From: Paracoccaceae bacterium
GTDB lineage: Bacteria > Pseudomonadota > Alphaproteobacteria > Rhodobacterales > Rhodobacteraceae
Length of the DNA: 64,000 bases
Reading direction: 5' to 3'
NCBI GenBank assembly: GCA_033344815.1
Contig: JAWPMR010000001.1
Span: 854,136 to 918,135 of the forward strand
The notes beneath the pieces are model-generated. The model did no database searches, was not told the origin of the DNA, and saw nothing but the letters and a program-made list of their open reading frames with translations. Both the position numbers and the translations under genes were made by a program. Shown here one piece after another: positions 8,793 to 17,939 of the stretch (its first letter is position 1; every line of letters begins with the position of its first letter).

Positions 8793-8835
8793 CGTCAGGT
8801 CACACGTCATTGTGACTTAGCGTCATTAATTGACG
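8793..8835. promoter_or_regulatory. CGTCA repeat cluster upstream of fadL-like gene
   Basis: CGTCA occurs at 8793-8797, 8805-8809 and 8821-8825, and inverted as TGACG at 8831-8835. A perfect inverted repeat GTCACA-CGTCAT-TGTGAC spans 8799-8816. TTGACG at 8830-8835 could serve as a -35 box. The pattern is seen directly; that it binds a regulator of the porin gene is inference. Confidence 0.45.
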
Positions 8836-8920
8836 AAAATTGTAATCGTGCTTACGTGCCCTCGCCTGTTCCGCAAATCCGCTTCACAACATTCAGGCGT
8901 ATCTTCTGGGGAGGAGATCC

Positions 8921-10042
8921 ATGAAATCCTATCTAACAAGTGCAACAGTTTTATGTCTTGTAACAGGTGCCGCCCAAGCCGGAGGCATTGACAGATCTGG
9001 TCAATCGATTGAAGCCCTTTTCGAAGAGGGTCGCTATTTGGAGTTCAGTGCGGTCAGCGTGTCCCCGGACATCACAGGCGAAGCACGTACACCGTTTGCC
9101 AACGGGTCAGGTTCTGGCGACATCGCACCGAGCTATTTTCGGTACGGTGCGGCATATAAGGCGGACATCAACGAGCAGTGGTCTTATGCCCTGATCCTCG
9201 ATGAACCCTTTGGCGCGGATGTCGATTACCCATCAGCGACTGGTTATTTTGCATCAACTTCGAATGCTGAATTCACAAGCCAAGCGCTTACGGGCTTGCT
9301 GCGATACAAAGACAGGTCAGGTTTTTCGGTTTATGGTGGCTTGCGTCTGCAATCAGCTGAGGCCAATGCGGCTGTAAACTTTGTGCGACCTGGCGCTTTA
9401 CCACCGCTTTTCTACAACGCGGATGCAGATGTACATTATGGAATCGGCTTTGTTGCGGGTGCATCTTATGAAAAGCCCGAAATCGCACTGCGGGTGTCAC
9501 TGACCTATAGCTCAGAAATTTCGCACAGCGTTGACACGGTTGAAAACGTTGTCGGCGTCGGATCACGCTCTACATCGACCGAATTTGAGACACCGCAATC
9601 GCTCAATCTGGAATTTCAAACCGGCGTGGCCGCGAATACCCTCCTTTTCGGTGGGATACGCTGGGTCGACTGGTCCGATTTTGCCCTTGACCCATCCCTT
9701 TACCAAACTGTGACAGGTGGGTCTGCTCTGCTAAGCTATGAAGAAGACGTTATTACCTACACGCTTGGCGTTGGACGACGTCTGAACGAAAATTGGTCGC
9801 TTGCAGCCTCAGTAGGGTATGAAGAGAACACGGGGAACCTTTTCACCAACCTTGGTCCTGCAGACGGTCAGACAAGTATCTCGCTGGCCGCAATTTATAC
9901 GCAAGGCAAATATGAAATTACGACAGGTATTCGTTACTTCTCAATCGGTGATACGACAACCGGGGTTAGCGGCACCCCCGCCGCCGACTTCGACGACAAT
10001 GACGCTATCGCGTTGGGCGTAAAGATTGCGTATCGCTTCTGA
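8921..10042 (+). CDS. FadL/OmpP1-type outer-membrane hydrophobic-solute porin
   Basis: A 373-residue precursor with an N-terminal signal peptide (cleavage after '...GAAQA', about residue 20). The beta-barrel has the FadL-like N-terminal segment ('RSGQSIEALFEEGRYLEFS'), repeated amphipathic strands and the C-terminal 'IALGVKIAYRF' ending in Phe, the outer-membrane insertion signal. Family members import long-chain fatty acids or other hydrophobic compounds through the outer membrane. GGGGAGGAG lies 7-9 nt before ATG 8921. It is monocistronic, with a strong terminator after it and a CGTCA-rich regulatory region before it. Confidence 0.87.
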   Translation: MKSYLTSATVLCLVTGAAQAGGIDRSGQSIEALFEEGRYLEFSAVSVSPDITGEARTPFANGSGSGDIAPSYFRYGAAYKADINEQWSYALILDEPFGADVDYPSATGYFASTSNAEFTSQALTGLLRYKDRSGFSVYGGLRLQSAEANAAVNFVRPGALPPLFYNADADVHYGIGFVAGASYEKPEIALRVSLTYSSEISHSVDTVENVVGVGSRSTSTEFETPQSLNLEFQTGVAANTLLFGGIRWVDWSDFALDPSLYQTVTGGSALLSYEEDVITYTLGVGRRLNENWSLAASVGYEENTGNLFTNLGPADGQTSISLAAIYTQGKYEITTGIRYFSIGDTTTGVSGTPAADFDDNDAIALGVKIAYRF

Positions 10043-10060
10043 TCCTGTAAAATCCAATCA

Positions 10061-10097
10061 AAGCCCTCGCACACCTTGTTTTGCGAGGGCTTTTTTA
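10061..10097 (+). terminator. Strong rho-independent terminator after fadL-like gene
   Basis: AAGCCCTCGCA pairs with TGCGAGGGCTT around a 10-nt loop and is followed by TTTTTT. It begins 19 bp after the porin stop codon. Confidence 0.92.
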
Positions 10098-10147
10098 TGC
10101 GCATGATCCGGGTGGTTGCGACACAGGTTCCCACCTAAAGTCCTGAT

Positions 10148-11074
10148 ATGATCGAACAGACCAGCATCTCATCAAAAGCCTGGGCCGCGCTGCTGCTTCT
10201 TGCCCTCATCTGGGGCGCATCTTTCGTCTCCATTCGCATCGCACTTGATGAGATCGGACCACTTACGGCAGTTGCGCATCGCACGTTTTGGGCCATGCTG
10301 GTGCTCTGGGGCGTGATCGCCCTGATGCGCCTGCCCCTGCCTCGCGATCCCAGGGTGTGGGGGGCTTTTCTGATTATGGGGCTGCTCAATAACGTTATCC
10401 CTTTCGGCCTCATGGCATGGGGGCAACTGCACATCGAAAGCGGTCTGACCTCCATACTGAACGCGGCGACGGCAGTGTTCGGCGTTTTGCTCGCCGCTGT
10501 ATTCTTTGCAGATGAACGGCTGAGCCTGCGCAAGGGTGTCGGTGTCGCCTTGGGGTTTATGGGCGTCGCGACAGCAATTGGTCTGGAAAACCTGCGCGAC
10601 TTTGACCTGCGCTCCCTGGCGCAAATCGCGGTGCTGGGCGGCACCTTGTCTTACGCGCTCGCCGGAGTCTGGGCGCGCAAGACCCTTTCGGGACTGGCAC
10701 CGCAGGTCGCCGCCGCCGGCATGCTGACCGGATCGACGCTGATCACCCTGCCCCTCGCGTTGTTTGTCGAAGGACCGATCACGCTCGATCTACAGCCGGA
10801 CACGCTGCTGGCCATCGCCTATTACGCCGTGATCGCCACCGCAGGCGCCTATTTGCTCTACTATTATGTCCTTGCGCGCGCAGGCAGCGGAAACCTCTTG
10901 TTGGTGACACTGCTGATCGCGCCCGTCGCCATTGTCCTTGGGGCACTTATCCTAAATGAACAACTCTATCCCAATGCTTATGCGGGCTTTGCATTATTGG
11001 CGTTGGGGCTGATCATTCTGGATGGGCGGGTATGGCACCGGATGCGCAGAATGCCTACGAAGGCCGCTGATTGA
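10148..11074 (+). CDS. EamA/DMT-family exporter
   Basis: A 308-residue membrane protein with ten predicted helices arranged as two EamA repeats ('LLLLALIWGASFVSIRIAL' at the start of the first). The second repeat ends 'YAGFALLALGLIILDGRVW', followed by a basic tail that suits the positive-inside rule. It is the second such exporter within 3 kb but is clearly different in sequence from the one at 7924-8787. The substrate is unknown. Confidence 0.88.
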   Translation: MIEQTSISSKAWAALLLLALIWGASFVSIRIALDEIGPLTAVAHRTFWAMLVLWGVIALMRLPLPRDPRVWGAFLIMGLLNNVIPFGLMAWGQLHIESGLTSILNAATAVFGVLLAAVFFADERLSLRKGVGVALGFMGVATAIGLENLRDFDLRSLAQIAVLGGTLSYALAGVWARKTLSGLAPQVAAAGMLTGSTLITLPLALFVEGPITLDLQPDTLLAIAYYAVIATAGAYLLYYYVLARAGSGNLLLVTLLIAPVAIVLGALILNEQLYPNAYAGFALLALGLIILDGRVWHRMRRMPTKAAD

Positions 11075-11136
11075 TTGACCCCTTCGGATGGCAAGGCTAG
11101 GACTCGCGCGACGGATCAGCCTTCAGGACGGATTTC

Positions 11137-11985
11137 ATGCTCTACTCTTCTGCCGCCGACTGGCGCGCCGCGCCGCGCAAATCCGTGCTGGTCTATGGCA
11201 TGTCCGGGTTGGGCAAAACCCATATGTCCAACCTGCTGCGCGCCAGTGGCGATTGGTTTCACTACTCTATCGATTACCGCATCGGCACACGGTACATGGG
11301 CGAATACATTACCGATAACGCCAAGGCCGAAGCGATGAAGGTGCCTTTTCTCCGCGATCTTCTGATGAGCGACAGCATCTACATCGGCTCCAACATCACC
11401 TTTGACAACCTTGCACCCGTGGCCACATACCTCGGCAAACCCGGTGACGCGGCCAAGGGCGGATTGCCCATGACAGAATATGCACGGCGCCAGGAACAGT
11501 TCCGCCAGGCCGAAATCGCGGCACTCTATGACACTGCGCATTTCGCAGATCGTGCCGAAGCGCTCTATGGCTACCCCCATTTCATCTGCGATTCCGGCGG
11601 GTCGATTTGCGAGTGGGTTGAGGCAGAGGATGATCACGACGCCCTGATGCGGGATTTATCCGCTCATTGCCTGCTGATCTGGATCAAGGGCGATGCAGCC
11701 CATACGCAACAACTCATCCGCAGGTTTGATCGCGCGCCCAAACCCATGGCGTATCAACCGAAATTCCTGCTGAACGTCTGGCAAGAATATCTGAACGAAA
11801 ACAATTGCCTTGAAGGCGATGTTGATCCAGATGATTTTATCAGATTCACCTATGCGCGCGCACTTGCACACCGTCAGCCCCGCTATGAGGCGATGTCGCG
11901 CTGGGGCGTCACCGTCACGGCCGATCAAGTTGCTGCGTTAAAAAACCCGCAAGACTTTGATAATCTGATCGCCAGCTGCCTGTAA
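11137..11985 (+). CDS. P-loop ATPase/kinase-like protein
   Basis: A 282-residue protein with a Walker A motif 'GMSGLGKT' at about residues 21-28. It then has 'YSIDYRIGTRYMGEYI', a long insert ('LGKPGDAAKGGLPMTEYARRQEQ') and 'FICDSGGSICEW', which may be the Walker B equivalent. The layout recalls nucleoside/shikimate-kinase-like folds; Rhodobacterales homologues are usually just called ATPase. ATG 11137 follows AGGACGG. It is on the same strand as the flanking EamA and metA genes but about 60-90 bp from each. The substrate is unknown. Confidence 0.7.
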   Translation: MLYSSAADWRAAPRKSVLVYGMSGLGKTHMSNLLRASGDWFHYSIDYRIGTRYMGEYITDNAKAEAMKVPFLRDLLMSDSIYIGSNITFDNLAPVATYLGKPGDAAKGGLPMTEYARRQEQFRQAEIAALYDTAHFADRAEALYGYPHFICDSGGSICEWVEAEDDHDALMRDLSAHCLLIWIKGDAAHTQQLIRRFDRAPKPMAYQPKFLLNVWQEYLNENNCLEGDVDPDDFIRFTYARALAHRQPRYEAMSRWGVTVTADQVAALKNPQDFDNLIASCL

Positions 11986-12075
11986 CGCGCGTCACCCAAC
12001 CGTGAGCGCCGCACCCTTGAGAGCCCTACCTCAAAAGACTATCTGACTTGCCTGAACTTGTTTTGGAAAACGCCC

Positions 12076-12993
12076 ATGCCCATTAAAATCCCGTCCGCCC
12101 TACCAGCTTATGACGTGCTGACGCGCGAGGGTGTCATGGTGCTGGATGAGGATGAGGCCGCTCTGCAGGATATTCGCCCCTTGCGCATTGGCCTCTTGAA
12201 CCTGATGCCCAAGAAAATTCAGACGGAAACCCAATTTGCGCGCCTGATCGGGGCGACGCCCTTGCAGATCGAACTGAGCCTGATCCGCATGTCCGAGCAC
12301 AAAACCAAGAATACCGCCTCAGAGCACATGGAAAGCTTTTACCGCCCGTTTCAGGATGTGCGGGATGAAAAATTCGACGGGCTGATCATCACCGGTGCCC
12401 CGATTGAGCACCTGTCTTTTGAGGATGTGACCTATTGGGACGAACTGCGCGACGTGATGGACTGGACGCAGACAAATGTGCATTCGACCTTTGGGGTGTG
12501 CTGGGGGGGAATGGCGATGATCAACCATTTCCACGGCGTCGATAAACATATGCTGGACGCCAAGGCATTTGGCTGTTTCCGGCATCGCAACCTGGCACCT
12601 GCCTCGCCCTATCTACGCGGTTTTTCAGATGATTGCGTGATCCCGGTGTCGCGCTGGACGGAAATGCGGCAGAACGAGATAGAAGCCGCACCGGGTCTCA
12701 ACACGCTGCTGGGCAGTGATGAGGTCGGACCTTGTCTGGTCGAGGACGCCAAGCACCGTGCGCTCTACATCTTCAACCACTTTGAGTATGATCGCGATAC
12801 GCTCAAACAGGAATATGACCGTGACGTGGTAGAGGGAACGGCGATTTCATTGCCCGCCAACTACTATCCGCAGGATGATCCGACGCAGATGCCCCTGAAC
12901 AGATGGCGCAGTCACGCCCATCTGCTTTACGGCAACTGGATCAATGAGATCTACCAATCCGCCCCCTTTGAGATGTCGCGCATTGGGTCCTAG
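12076..12993 (+). CDS. metA: Homoserine O-acetyltransferase (MetA family)
   Basis: Activates homoserine in methionine synthesis. The 305-residue protein (ATG 12076, GGAAAAC upstream, preferred over TTG 12058) carries the family's catalytic residues at the standard numbers: Cys142 in 'FGVCWGG', and His235 and Glu237 in 'NHFEYD'. Residue 111 is Glu ('[11 protein letters not shown]'). In studied MetA enzymes Glu at this position goes with acetyl-CoA and Gly with succinyl-CoA, so the acetyl donor is predicted. No clear SAM-II riboswitch was seen in the 90 bp upstream. Confidence 0.95.
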   Translation: MPIKIPSALPAYDVLTREGVMVLDEDEAALQDIRPLRIGLLNLMPKKIQTETQFARLIGATPLQIELSLIRMSEHKTKNTASEHMESFYRPFQDVRDEKFDGLIITGAPIEHLSFEDVTYWDELRDVMDWTQTNVHSTFGVCWGGMAMINHFHGVDKHMLDAKAFGCFRHRNLAPASPYLRGFSDDCVIPVSRWTEMRQNEIEAAPGLNTLLGSDEVGPCLVEDAKHRALYIFNHFEYDRDTLKQEYDRDVVEGTAISLPANYYPQDDPTQMPLNRWRSHAHLLYGNWINEIYQSAPFEMSRIGS

Positions 12994-12994
12994 G

Positions 12995-13960
12995 GTGATA
13001 TTTAGCTGCCTGATTTTTGCGCTTGGCCTTGTTGTCCTGGTACAATGGCGCGCCAGCGCACGAGAAATGCGCGCGGAGGCAAACTACCCTCCGGAAGGCC
13101 AGATCGTGCGTGTCCAAGGCGTCAATATACACATCCGCATCGAAGGAAACGGTCCGGATCTGGTTTTGATCCATGGCGCCAATGGATCACTTCAGGATTA
13201 TACTTTCGATCTTGTTGACCGCCTCAAGGACAGTTACCGCGTGATCGTACTGGACCGACCCGGATTTGGGTGGAGCGGTCGCCTCGCGCCTGAATATGGC
13301 GGCGTTCTGAACGTGACCGCGGAACCACCTGCTGTCCAGGCGCGCCTGCTGCAGGGCGCCGTTGACGCCGTTGGTGCAACCCGGCCCATTGTCCTGGGAC
13401 ATTCCTTTGGGGGCGCAGTTGCGCTGGCCTGGGCGCTGGAGCGACCAGAAGACACCGCCGCCTTGGTCCTGATCGGCGCCGCCTCGAACCCCTGGCCGGG
13501 TAACCTCGGTGCGCTGTACCAGATCAATTCTTCGCTGCTTGGCAGCTTGTTTGTTGTGCCCGTGATCTCCGCCTTCGCGCCCGGCGACCAGATCCGCGAT
13601 ACCGTGGAGTCAATTTTCGCGCCACAAGCTATGCCGGAAGGATACCTTGATCACATCGGCCCAGACATGAGCCTGCGCCGCCCGACCATGCGCGCTAATG
13701 CCCAACAGGTAAACAATCTTCGCCCCTATATCGTTGAAATGGCGCAGCAATACCCTGACCTGACGCTGCCCGTGGAAATCTTGCATGGGACGGCTGATAC
13801 CATTGTGCCGCTGAGCGTGCATTCGGAACCCTTGGTTGAATTGCTGCCCAACGGCGTGCTGACGCGCTTGCAAGGGATAGGACATATGCCACATCACGCG
13901 GTGCCCGATGAAATCGTTGCTGCTGTTGGGCGCGCCGCATCGCGCGCGGGTTTGCGTTAA
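12995..13960 (+). CDS. Membrane-anchored or secreted alpha/beta hydrolase
   Basis: The protein has about 321 residues with GTG 12995, one base after the metA stop. An ATG at 12944 inside metA is possible but would add a long leader. The N-terminus is a single hydrophobic helix ('VIFSCLIFALGLVVLVQW'), so it is anchored or exported. The alpha/beta hydrolase signature follows: oxyanion 'IHGANGS', nucleophile elbow 'GHSFGG', acid in 'HGTADTIVP' and His in 'GIGHMPHH'. It is probably cotranscribed with metA. The substrate is unknown. Confidence 0.8.
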   Translation: MIFSCLIFALGLVVLVQWRASAREMRAEANYPPEGQIVRVQGVNIHIRIEGNGPDLVLIHGANGSLQDYTFDLVDRLKDSYRVIVLDRPGFGWSGRLAPEYGGVLNVTAEPPAVQARLLQGAVDAVGATRPIVLGHSFGGAVALAWALERPEDTAALVLIGAASNPWPGNLGALYQINSSLLGSLFVVPVISAFAPGDQIRDTVESIFAPQAMPEGYLDHIGPDMSLRRPTMRANAQQVNNLRPYIVEMAQQYPDLTLPVEILHGTADTIVPLSVHSEPLVELLPNGVLTRLQGIGHMPHHAVPDEIVAAVGRAASRAGLR

Positions 13961-14009
13961 GGCTGTTAACATCCCATATTGAAGTCAGAAACAGACTTGC
14001 GGAGACCCC

Positions 14010-14879
14010 ATGGACCTGCCCTTTGACGGCGCAATCAGTCGTTTTTTCGAGACCGAAGCGCCCAAATCGGTCCGCGACGCCATCAGGCGCGCTGATAAGG
14101 GCGACATTTTGTCAACAACCTATCCGCACGGCGAGCGTTTGGCGCGCAAACCGTATGAAAAGAAACTTGCTGCACTACAGATTGAACTGGTCAAGATGCA
14201 GGCCTGGGCAAAGGAGAACGGCACGCGCATCGCGATTGCATTTGAGGGCCGGGACGGTGCAGGAAAAGGCGGTACAATCAGTCGCTTCCGTGCCAACCTT
14301 AATCCACGTGGCGCACGCATTGTGGCCCTTTCGAAACCCACGGAAACCGAGGCGACACAATGGTATTTTCAGCGCTATGCGCAACATATGCCGAGCGCCG
14401 GTGAAATGGTTTTCTTTGACCGCAGCTGGTATAACCGGGGTGTCGTCGAGAAGGTTTTCGATTTTTGCACTGACCCGCAGCGCGAACAGTTTTTTGGTCA
14501 GGTCACCCCCTTTGAGGACCTGATGGTTGATGACAATATCCATTTGTTCAAATTCTGGTTGAACGTCGGGCGCGCAGAGCAGTTGCGCCGCTTGCTTAAG
14601 CGGGAAAGCGACCCTCTGAAGCAGTGGAAACTCAGTTGGATTGATGTTGAAGGGCTGAAGCGATGGGATGCCTACACCGATGCCATCCGGGAGACGTTGG
14701 ATCGCACGCATACCGACACGTCACCCTGGACAATCATACGCTCAGATGACAAGCGCCGTGCGCGCCTCAACACCATCAGAGCTGTCCTTCACGGGCTCGA
14801 CTATACCCAGAAAGATCCCCAGGCCATCGGCAAAATAGATGCGACAATTTGTGGTGGACCGGACATCTGGGATGCCTAA
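14010..14879 (+). CDS. ppk2: Polyphosphate kinase 2
   Basis: Transfers phosphate between polyphosphate and nucleotides. The 289-residue protein has the PPK2 core: Walker A '[10 protein letters not shown]' near residue 80, the lid-adjacent '[15 protein letters not shown]', Walker B '[13 protein letters not shown]', and '[16 protein letters not shown]'. The length fits single-domain (class I-like) enzymes. Whether it favours GDP or ADP cannot be judged by eye. Its stop codon overlaps the start of the following TetR gene by 8 nt, so the two are translationally coupled. Confidence 0.95.
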   Translation: MDLPFDGAISRFFETEAPKSVRDAIRRADKGDILSTTYPHGERLARKPYEKKLAALQIELVKMQAWAKENGTRIAIAFEGRDGAGKGGTISRFRANLNPRGARIVALSKPTETEATQWYFQRYAQHMPSAGEMVFFDRSWYNRGVVEKVFDFCTDPQREQFFGQVTPFEDLMVDDNIHLFKFWLNVGRAEQLRRLLKRESDPLKQWKLSWIDVEGLKRWDAYTDAIRETLDRTHTDTSPWTIIRSDDKRRARLNTIRAVLHGLDYTQKDPQAIGKIDATICGGPDIWDA

Positions 14880-15489
14880 ACGCGGCTATCACCATGGTAA
14901 TTTGCGTCAGGCGCTGATTGAGGCGGCTTTGCACTTGATCGAGGCGCGTGGCCCGATGGGGTTTACGCTTTCAGAGGCCGCGAAACAGGCTGGGGTGACA
15001 CCCGCCGCTGTTTATCGCCATTTTGAAGGGCGCGAGGACCTAATCGCGGAAGCCGCTTTGCAGGGGTATGAAATTTTCGCTGACCTTATGGAATACGCAT
15101 ATGAAAAGGGACAACCCTCAGCCCTAGCGGCTTTTTCTGCGACCGGGCGCGCCTATCTTGCCTTTGCGCGCAAATACCCCGGACATTACATCGCAATGTT
15201 TGAAAGCGGTATATCGGTCAATCGGACGCCTGAACTGGCGGCGGTTGCAGCGCGCGCCAGCGGCGTGTTGGAAAAAGCAGCGACCGACTTGAGCCAGCAT
15301 ATTCCGGAAGACAAACGCCCCCCCGCGTCGATGTTTTCCGCACACATCTGGGCGATGAGCCACGGCGTCGTTGAGCTTTTCGCGCGAAATTCTCCCGGCC
15401 GCGCTTCACCATTTCCCGCCGACGATCTTTTGGAAACCGGGATCGGCATTTACTTGCGGGGTCTAGGCCTGATCAACCCAGACGATTGA
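14872..15489 (+). CDS. TetR-family transcriptional regulator
   Basis: A 205-residue protein from ATG 14872, which overlaps the ppk2 stop; the longer frame to 14839 lies wholly inside ppk2. The N-terminal HTH ('[33 protein letters not shown]') is typical TetR. The C-terminal part ('[20 protein letters not shown]') matches the WHG-type TetR ligand domain. Coupling to ppk2 suggests autoregulation of that pair or control linked to phosphate or stress state. No operator was identified. Confidence 0.88.
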   Translation: MPKRGYHHGNLRQALIEAALHLIEARGPMGFTLSEAAKQAGVTPAAVYRHFEGREDLIAEAALQGYEIFADLMEYAYEKGQPSALAAFSATGRAYLAFARKYPGHYIAMFESGISVNRTPELAAVAARASGVLEKAATDLSQHIPEDKRPPASMFSAHIWAMSHGVVELFARNSPGRASPFPADDLLETGIGIYLRGLGLINPDD

Positions 15490-15652
15490 ACAGATCACAA
15501 AAACCAAGGAATTACCTTGCCGCCGGCGATGCGTAAAAGACAGAGTCTCGCGGGATCGCCAGTTTATTTTATGCGACTGGCGCCATCCTGACCGCAGGAA
15601 TAATCGAGACGTTGATGTAGATTGCAGGTTTTTCGATCGACGAAAGGCCCTT

Positions 15653-15688
15653 GATGAAAGCGCCCTATTAGAGGAGCGCGCTTTCATC
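15653..15688. repeat. 11-bp perfect inverted repeat
   Basis: GATGAAAGCGC (15653-15663) and GCGCTTTCATC (15678-15688) are separated by 14 bp. No T tract follows on either strand, so this is not an obvious terminator. It could be a protein-binding site or a relic of a mobile element. Confidence 0.5.
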
Positions 15689-15825
15689 GCAAATCCGGGA
15701 AGAATTGCGCCGCAATTGCATCTTGGACCGCGGTCGTGGTCAGTGGCTGTTCGATTTGACCATAAGTTCCAACGCCCCGGCCCGCGTGCGGACAAAGCAG
15801 AGCCGCGCTCTTGATCTACCATTGA

Positions 15826-16203
15826 TCTCATGGTGTTCGACCCGTTCTCACGCCCTTCGATTGGATTGCAGGTTTTGAACGTTGTCTCAAACCAGAAACA
15901 ATCCAACCCCCACCAAAGAGAAAAAATCAATGTACTGGTTTTGTCAAACACGCCATCGAATGCATCAGGATCGATTCGAACGGTGGAAGCGCGCAGACAG
16001 GCTGGAAACCGAAGGTTTTTAGGGATGCGCTGGACGGGGGCGGCCGGAAATCTTTTTCAGGTTCATCCAACTTGGTTTTGTCCATAAGTAACCCCGAAGA
16101 CTGGCCAACAGTGTCACGTGAGCGCGGCTTTCCTGATCTCGGGCGTTGGCTCCGCGATCGTGAAAATGCTTTATCCGACTATGATGGGAACGGTATGCTT
16201 TAG
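15826..16203 (+). pseudogene. Start-less 125-codon open frame, possible gene remnant
   Basis: The frame after the TGA at 15823-15825 stays open for 125 codons to TAG at 16201. It reads in a protein-like way, for example 'TPFDWIAGFERCLKPE', 'QTGWKPKVFRDALDGG' and 'SNPEDWPTVSRERGF', 'PDLGRWLRDRENALSDYDGN'. No ATG, GTG or TTG occurs early in it, and a ribosome-binding site is missing. I do not recognise the family. Chance openness cannot be excluded. Confidence 0.25.
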
Positions 16204-17939
16204 GCCTGTGGATTTTTTTTGTACTATAGCAAGTTTGGGCTGCTGTTTGTCGGTTTTGAGAAACTGAAGATCGCGGTTTCATCGCAAGGTCCGAATATCG
16301 CAGAACGACGCTCCGAACTATCCCTGTCCGAGCGCTTAGGTCATGGTGCGTATTACCCTGCAGCACGTTTTGGCAATTGCCTCGCCATGCTCGCCGTAGG
16401 ACGCCTGCCGCGTAATCTCCTTTTTCCTCAACAAAATCTCGATGCGCCTCGTCCGAGGTAGCACCCCACTTCGACCGTCTGCAAAATGACTTACCGGCCA
16501 AGGAATGCGGCAAAAAAATTTGGAAAGCGTGAACCGCACGGTGGCAAACGACTTCGGCCGGTTTGAGCGGGGAGATAATTGCGAGAGTTGACAAGATGCA
16601 CGTTTGCGCCCGTCGCCAGAGTTTCTGGCGATAAAAGCAGGCAGCTCGCGGAGTGGTTTTGGCGCATACATGGCGGTTGGAGTATCCTTGACTAACTCCT
16701 TTGTTGGTTTTGTGGATTGGTGCAACCTACTCCTACGCCTAGGCAGACATCGTTGGCAGCGACGGTGTCGAGGCGCAAATGATGGCGCGGGTAATTACGG
16801 CGATCAAGGAGAGTGTCGAACAGGCCATGCGGGTCGTTATCTTCCAGCAGGATAAGGGCCTGGGGCGTCCGTTGGCGGCGTTCCATAGATCGTACAGTTA
16901 GATCAGCGGGTGACAAACCACGCCGCGAGAGGGCTTCATGCTCTTCGCATGCGGCCATTTCGGCAGGTCATTTTTCTTCCTTGCATGCGTGCTTCGCCCT
17001 CTCTTTGGTAAGCGCCACACCGGATCCTGCCTGCCGGCTTCTCGTCAGCCGACCAAATCCGAAGAAAACTTGTCTGACCAGAGTGTCAGATACCACAGAG
17101 GTGCGACCCAAGCGCTCACGGCGAAGGACACTACGACCCTTAGATGCATCCCGCGACGCGGCGCTCCACTGTGTCGCGACTGCGCGGCGGCACCAGTTCA
17201 AGATATGAGCCGGGGTACTAACCCTCCATTAGTTGCCACGACGGTCTCATCAGTAGTTTGCCGACAGATGCATTTTTTCCGCCTAACAACAACTGCCCCC
17301 CCTTGCTCAAGTTGACTTTGGCAATAGGTCTGATTCCAAGACCCCAAACGGTTGAGTCGGTCAGTTGGGTTCACCTTGTGCCACCTGGCAAGATCCGTTT
17401 GTTCACCGTCAAATCTGAGATCACGGCGCCCAACAGCTGCATTTCATTCCGGCTCGCAGGATATGGGGGCATGGCTGACGCTGCTACGTGGGAAAATTAC
17501 GGTAACTTTAAGGCCGTTTCGTCGATGTCGGGCACGGATTGGCTGGCCTGGATCCACCTCTCTCCATGCCAAAGGTACTAGACATTTCACGCGGGTCCGT
17601 TGCGCACCGAAAACATAATTTTAATCGTACGGGCGCGCTCTTGCACATGACCTTCTTGCAAACCCCAAGCCACGAACATCACAACAAACCGTCGGCAATA
17701 CCGCCCTTTAGCGATGGAGCGCTGCACTCTGCCATGGCATGCAGTCACCGCTCAACCCCTGCAAAACTTCCTAATCCAAGTGAAATGAAATGACCACTTG
17801 TTCCGCCTGTTCAAAGGGGTCAGGTTGACGGTCTCGACCGCAGCGGAGACTATACATCCCGGTTCACCTGGAACTAGGTTCAAGAGCGGCCGTTGGAACC
17901 ATTAAGCTATTGTTATTGAAAGCCTAAGTGAGACACGAT

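Larger units (their letters stand above)
15490..17939. other. Gene-poor 2.4-kb region, probably decayed DNA
   Basis: Neither strand has a reading frame here that I can recognise, with a good start, codon use like its neighbours and a family pattern. Many short frames overlap on both strands. An 11-bp perfect inverted repeat lies at 15653-15688 and a start-less open frame at 15826-16203. Base composition looks more even than in the flanking genes. This is the longest non-coding stretch in the window and may hold remnants of lost genes or an old insertion. No tRNA, transposase or integrase was recognised. Confidence 0.6.

Noticed and set aside
11986-12075. SAM-II type riboswitch before metA
   Set aside because: The short leader does not show the conserved pseudoknot arms expected of SAM-II; nothing else riboswitch-like was seen.
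16692-16958. Minus-strand frame in the gene-poor region as a transposase remnant
   Set aside because: No DDE or family motif recognised, and flanking frames are equally open by chance.
17455-17500. Possible decayed tRNA-Leu 5' half ('GGGGGCATGGCTGACGCTGC')
   Set aside because: Only a short resemblance; no anticodon arm, T arm or acceptor pairing could be found.
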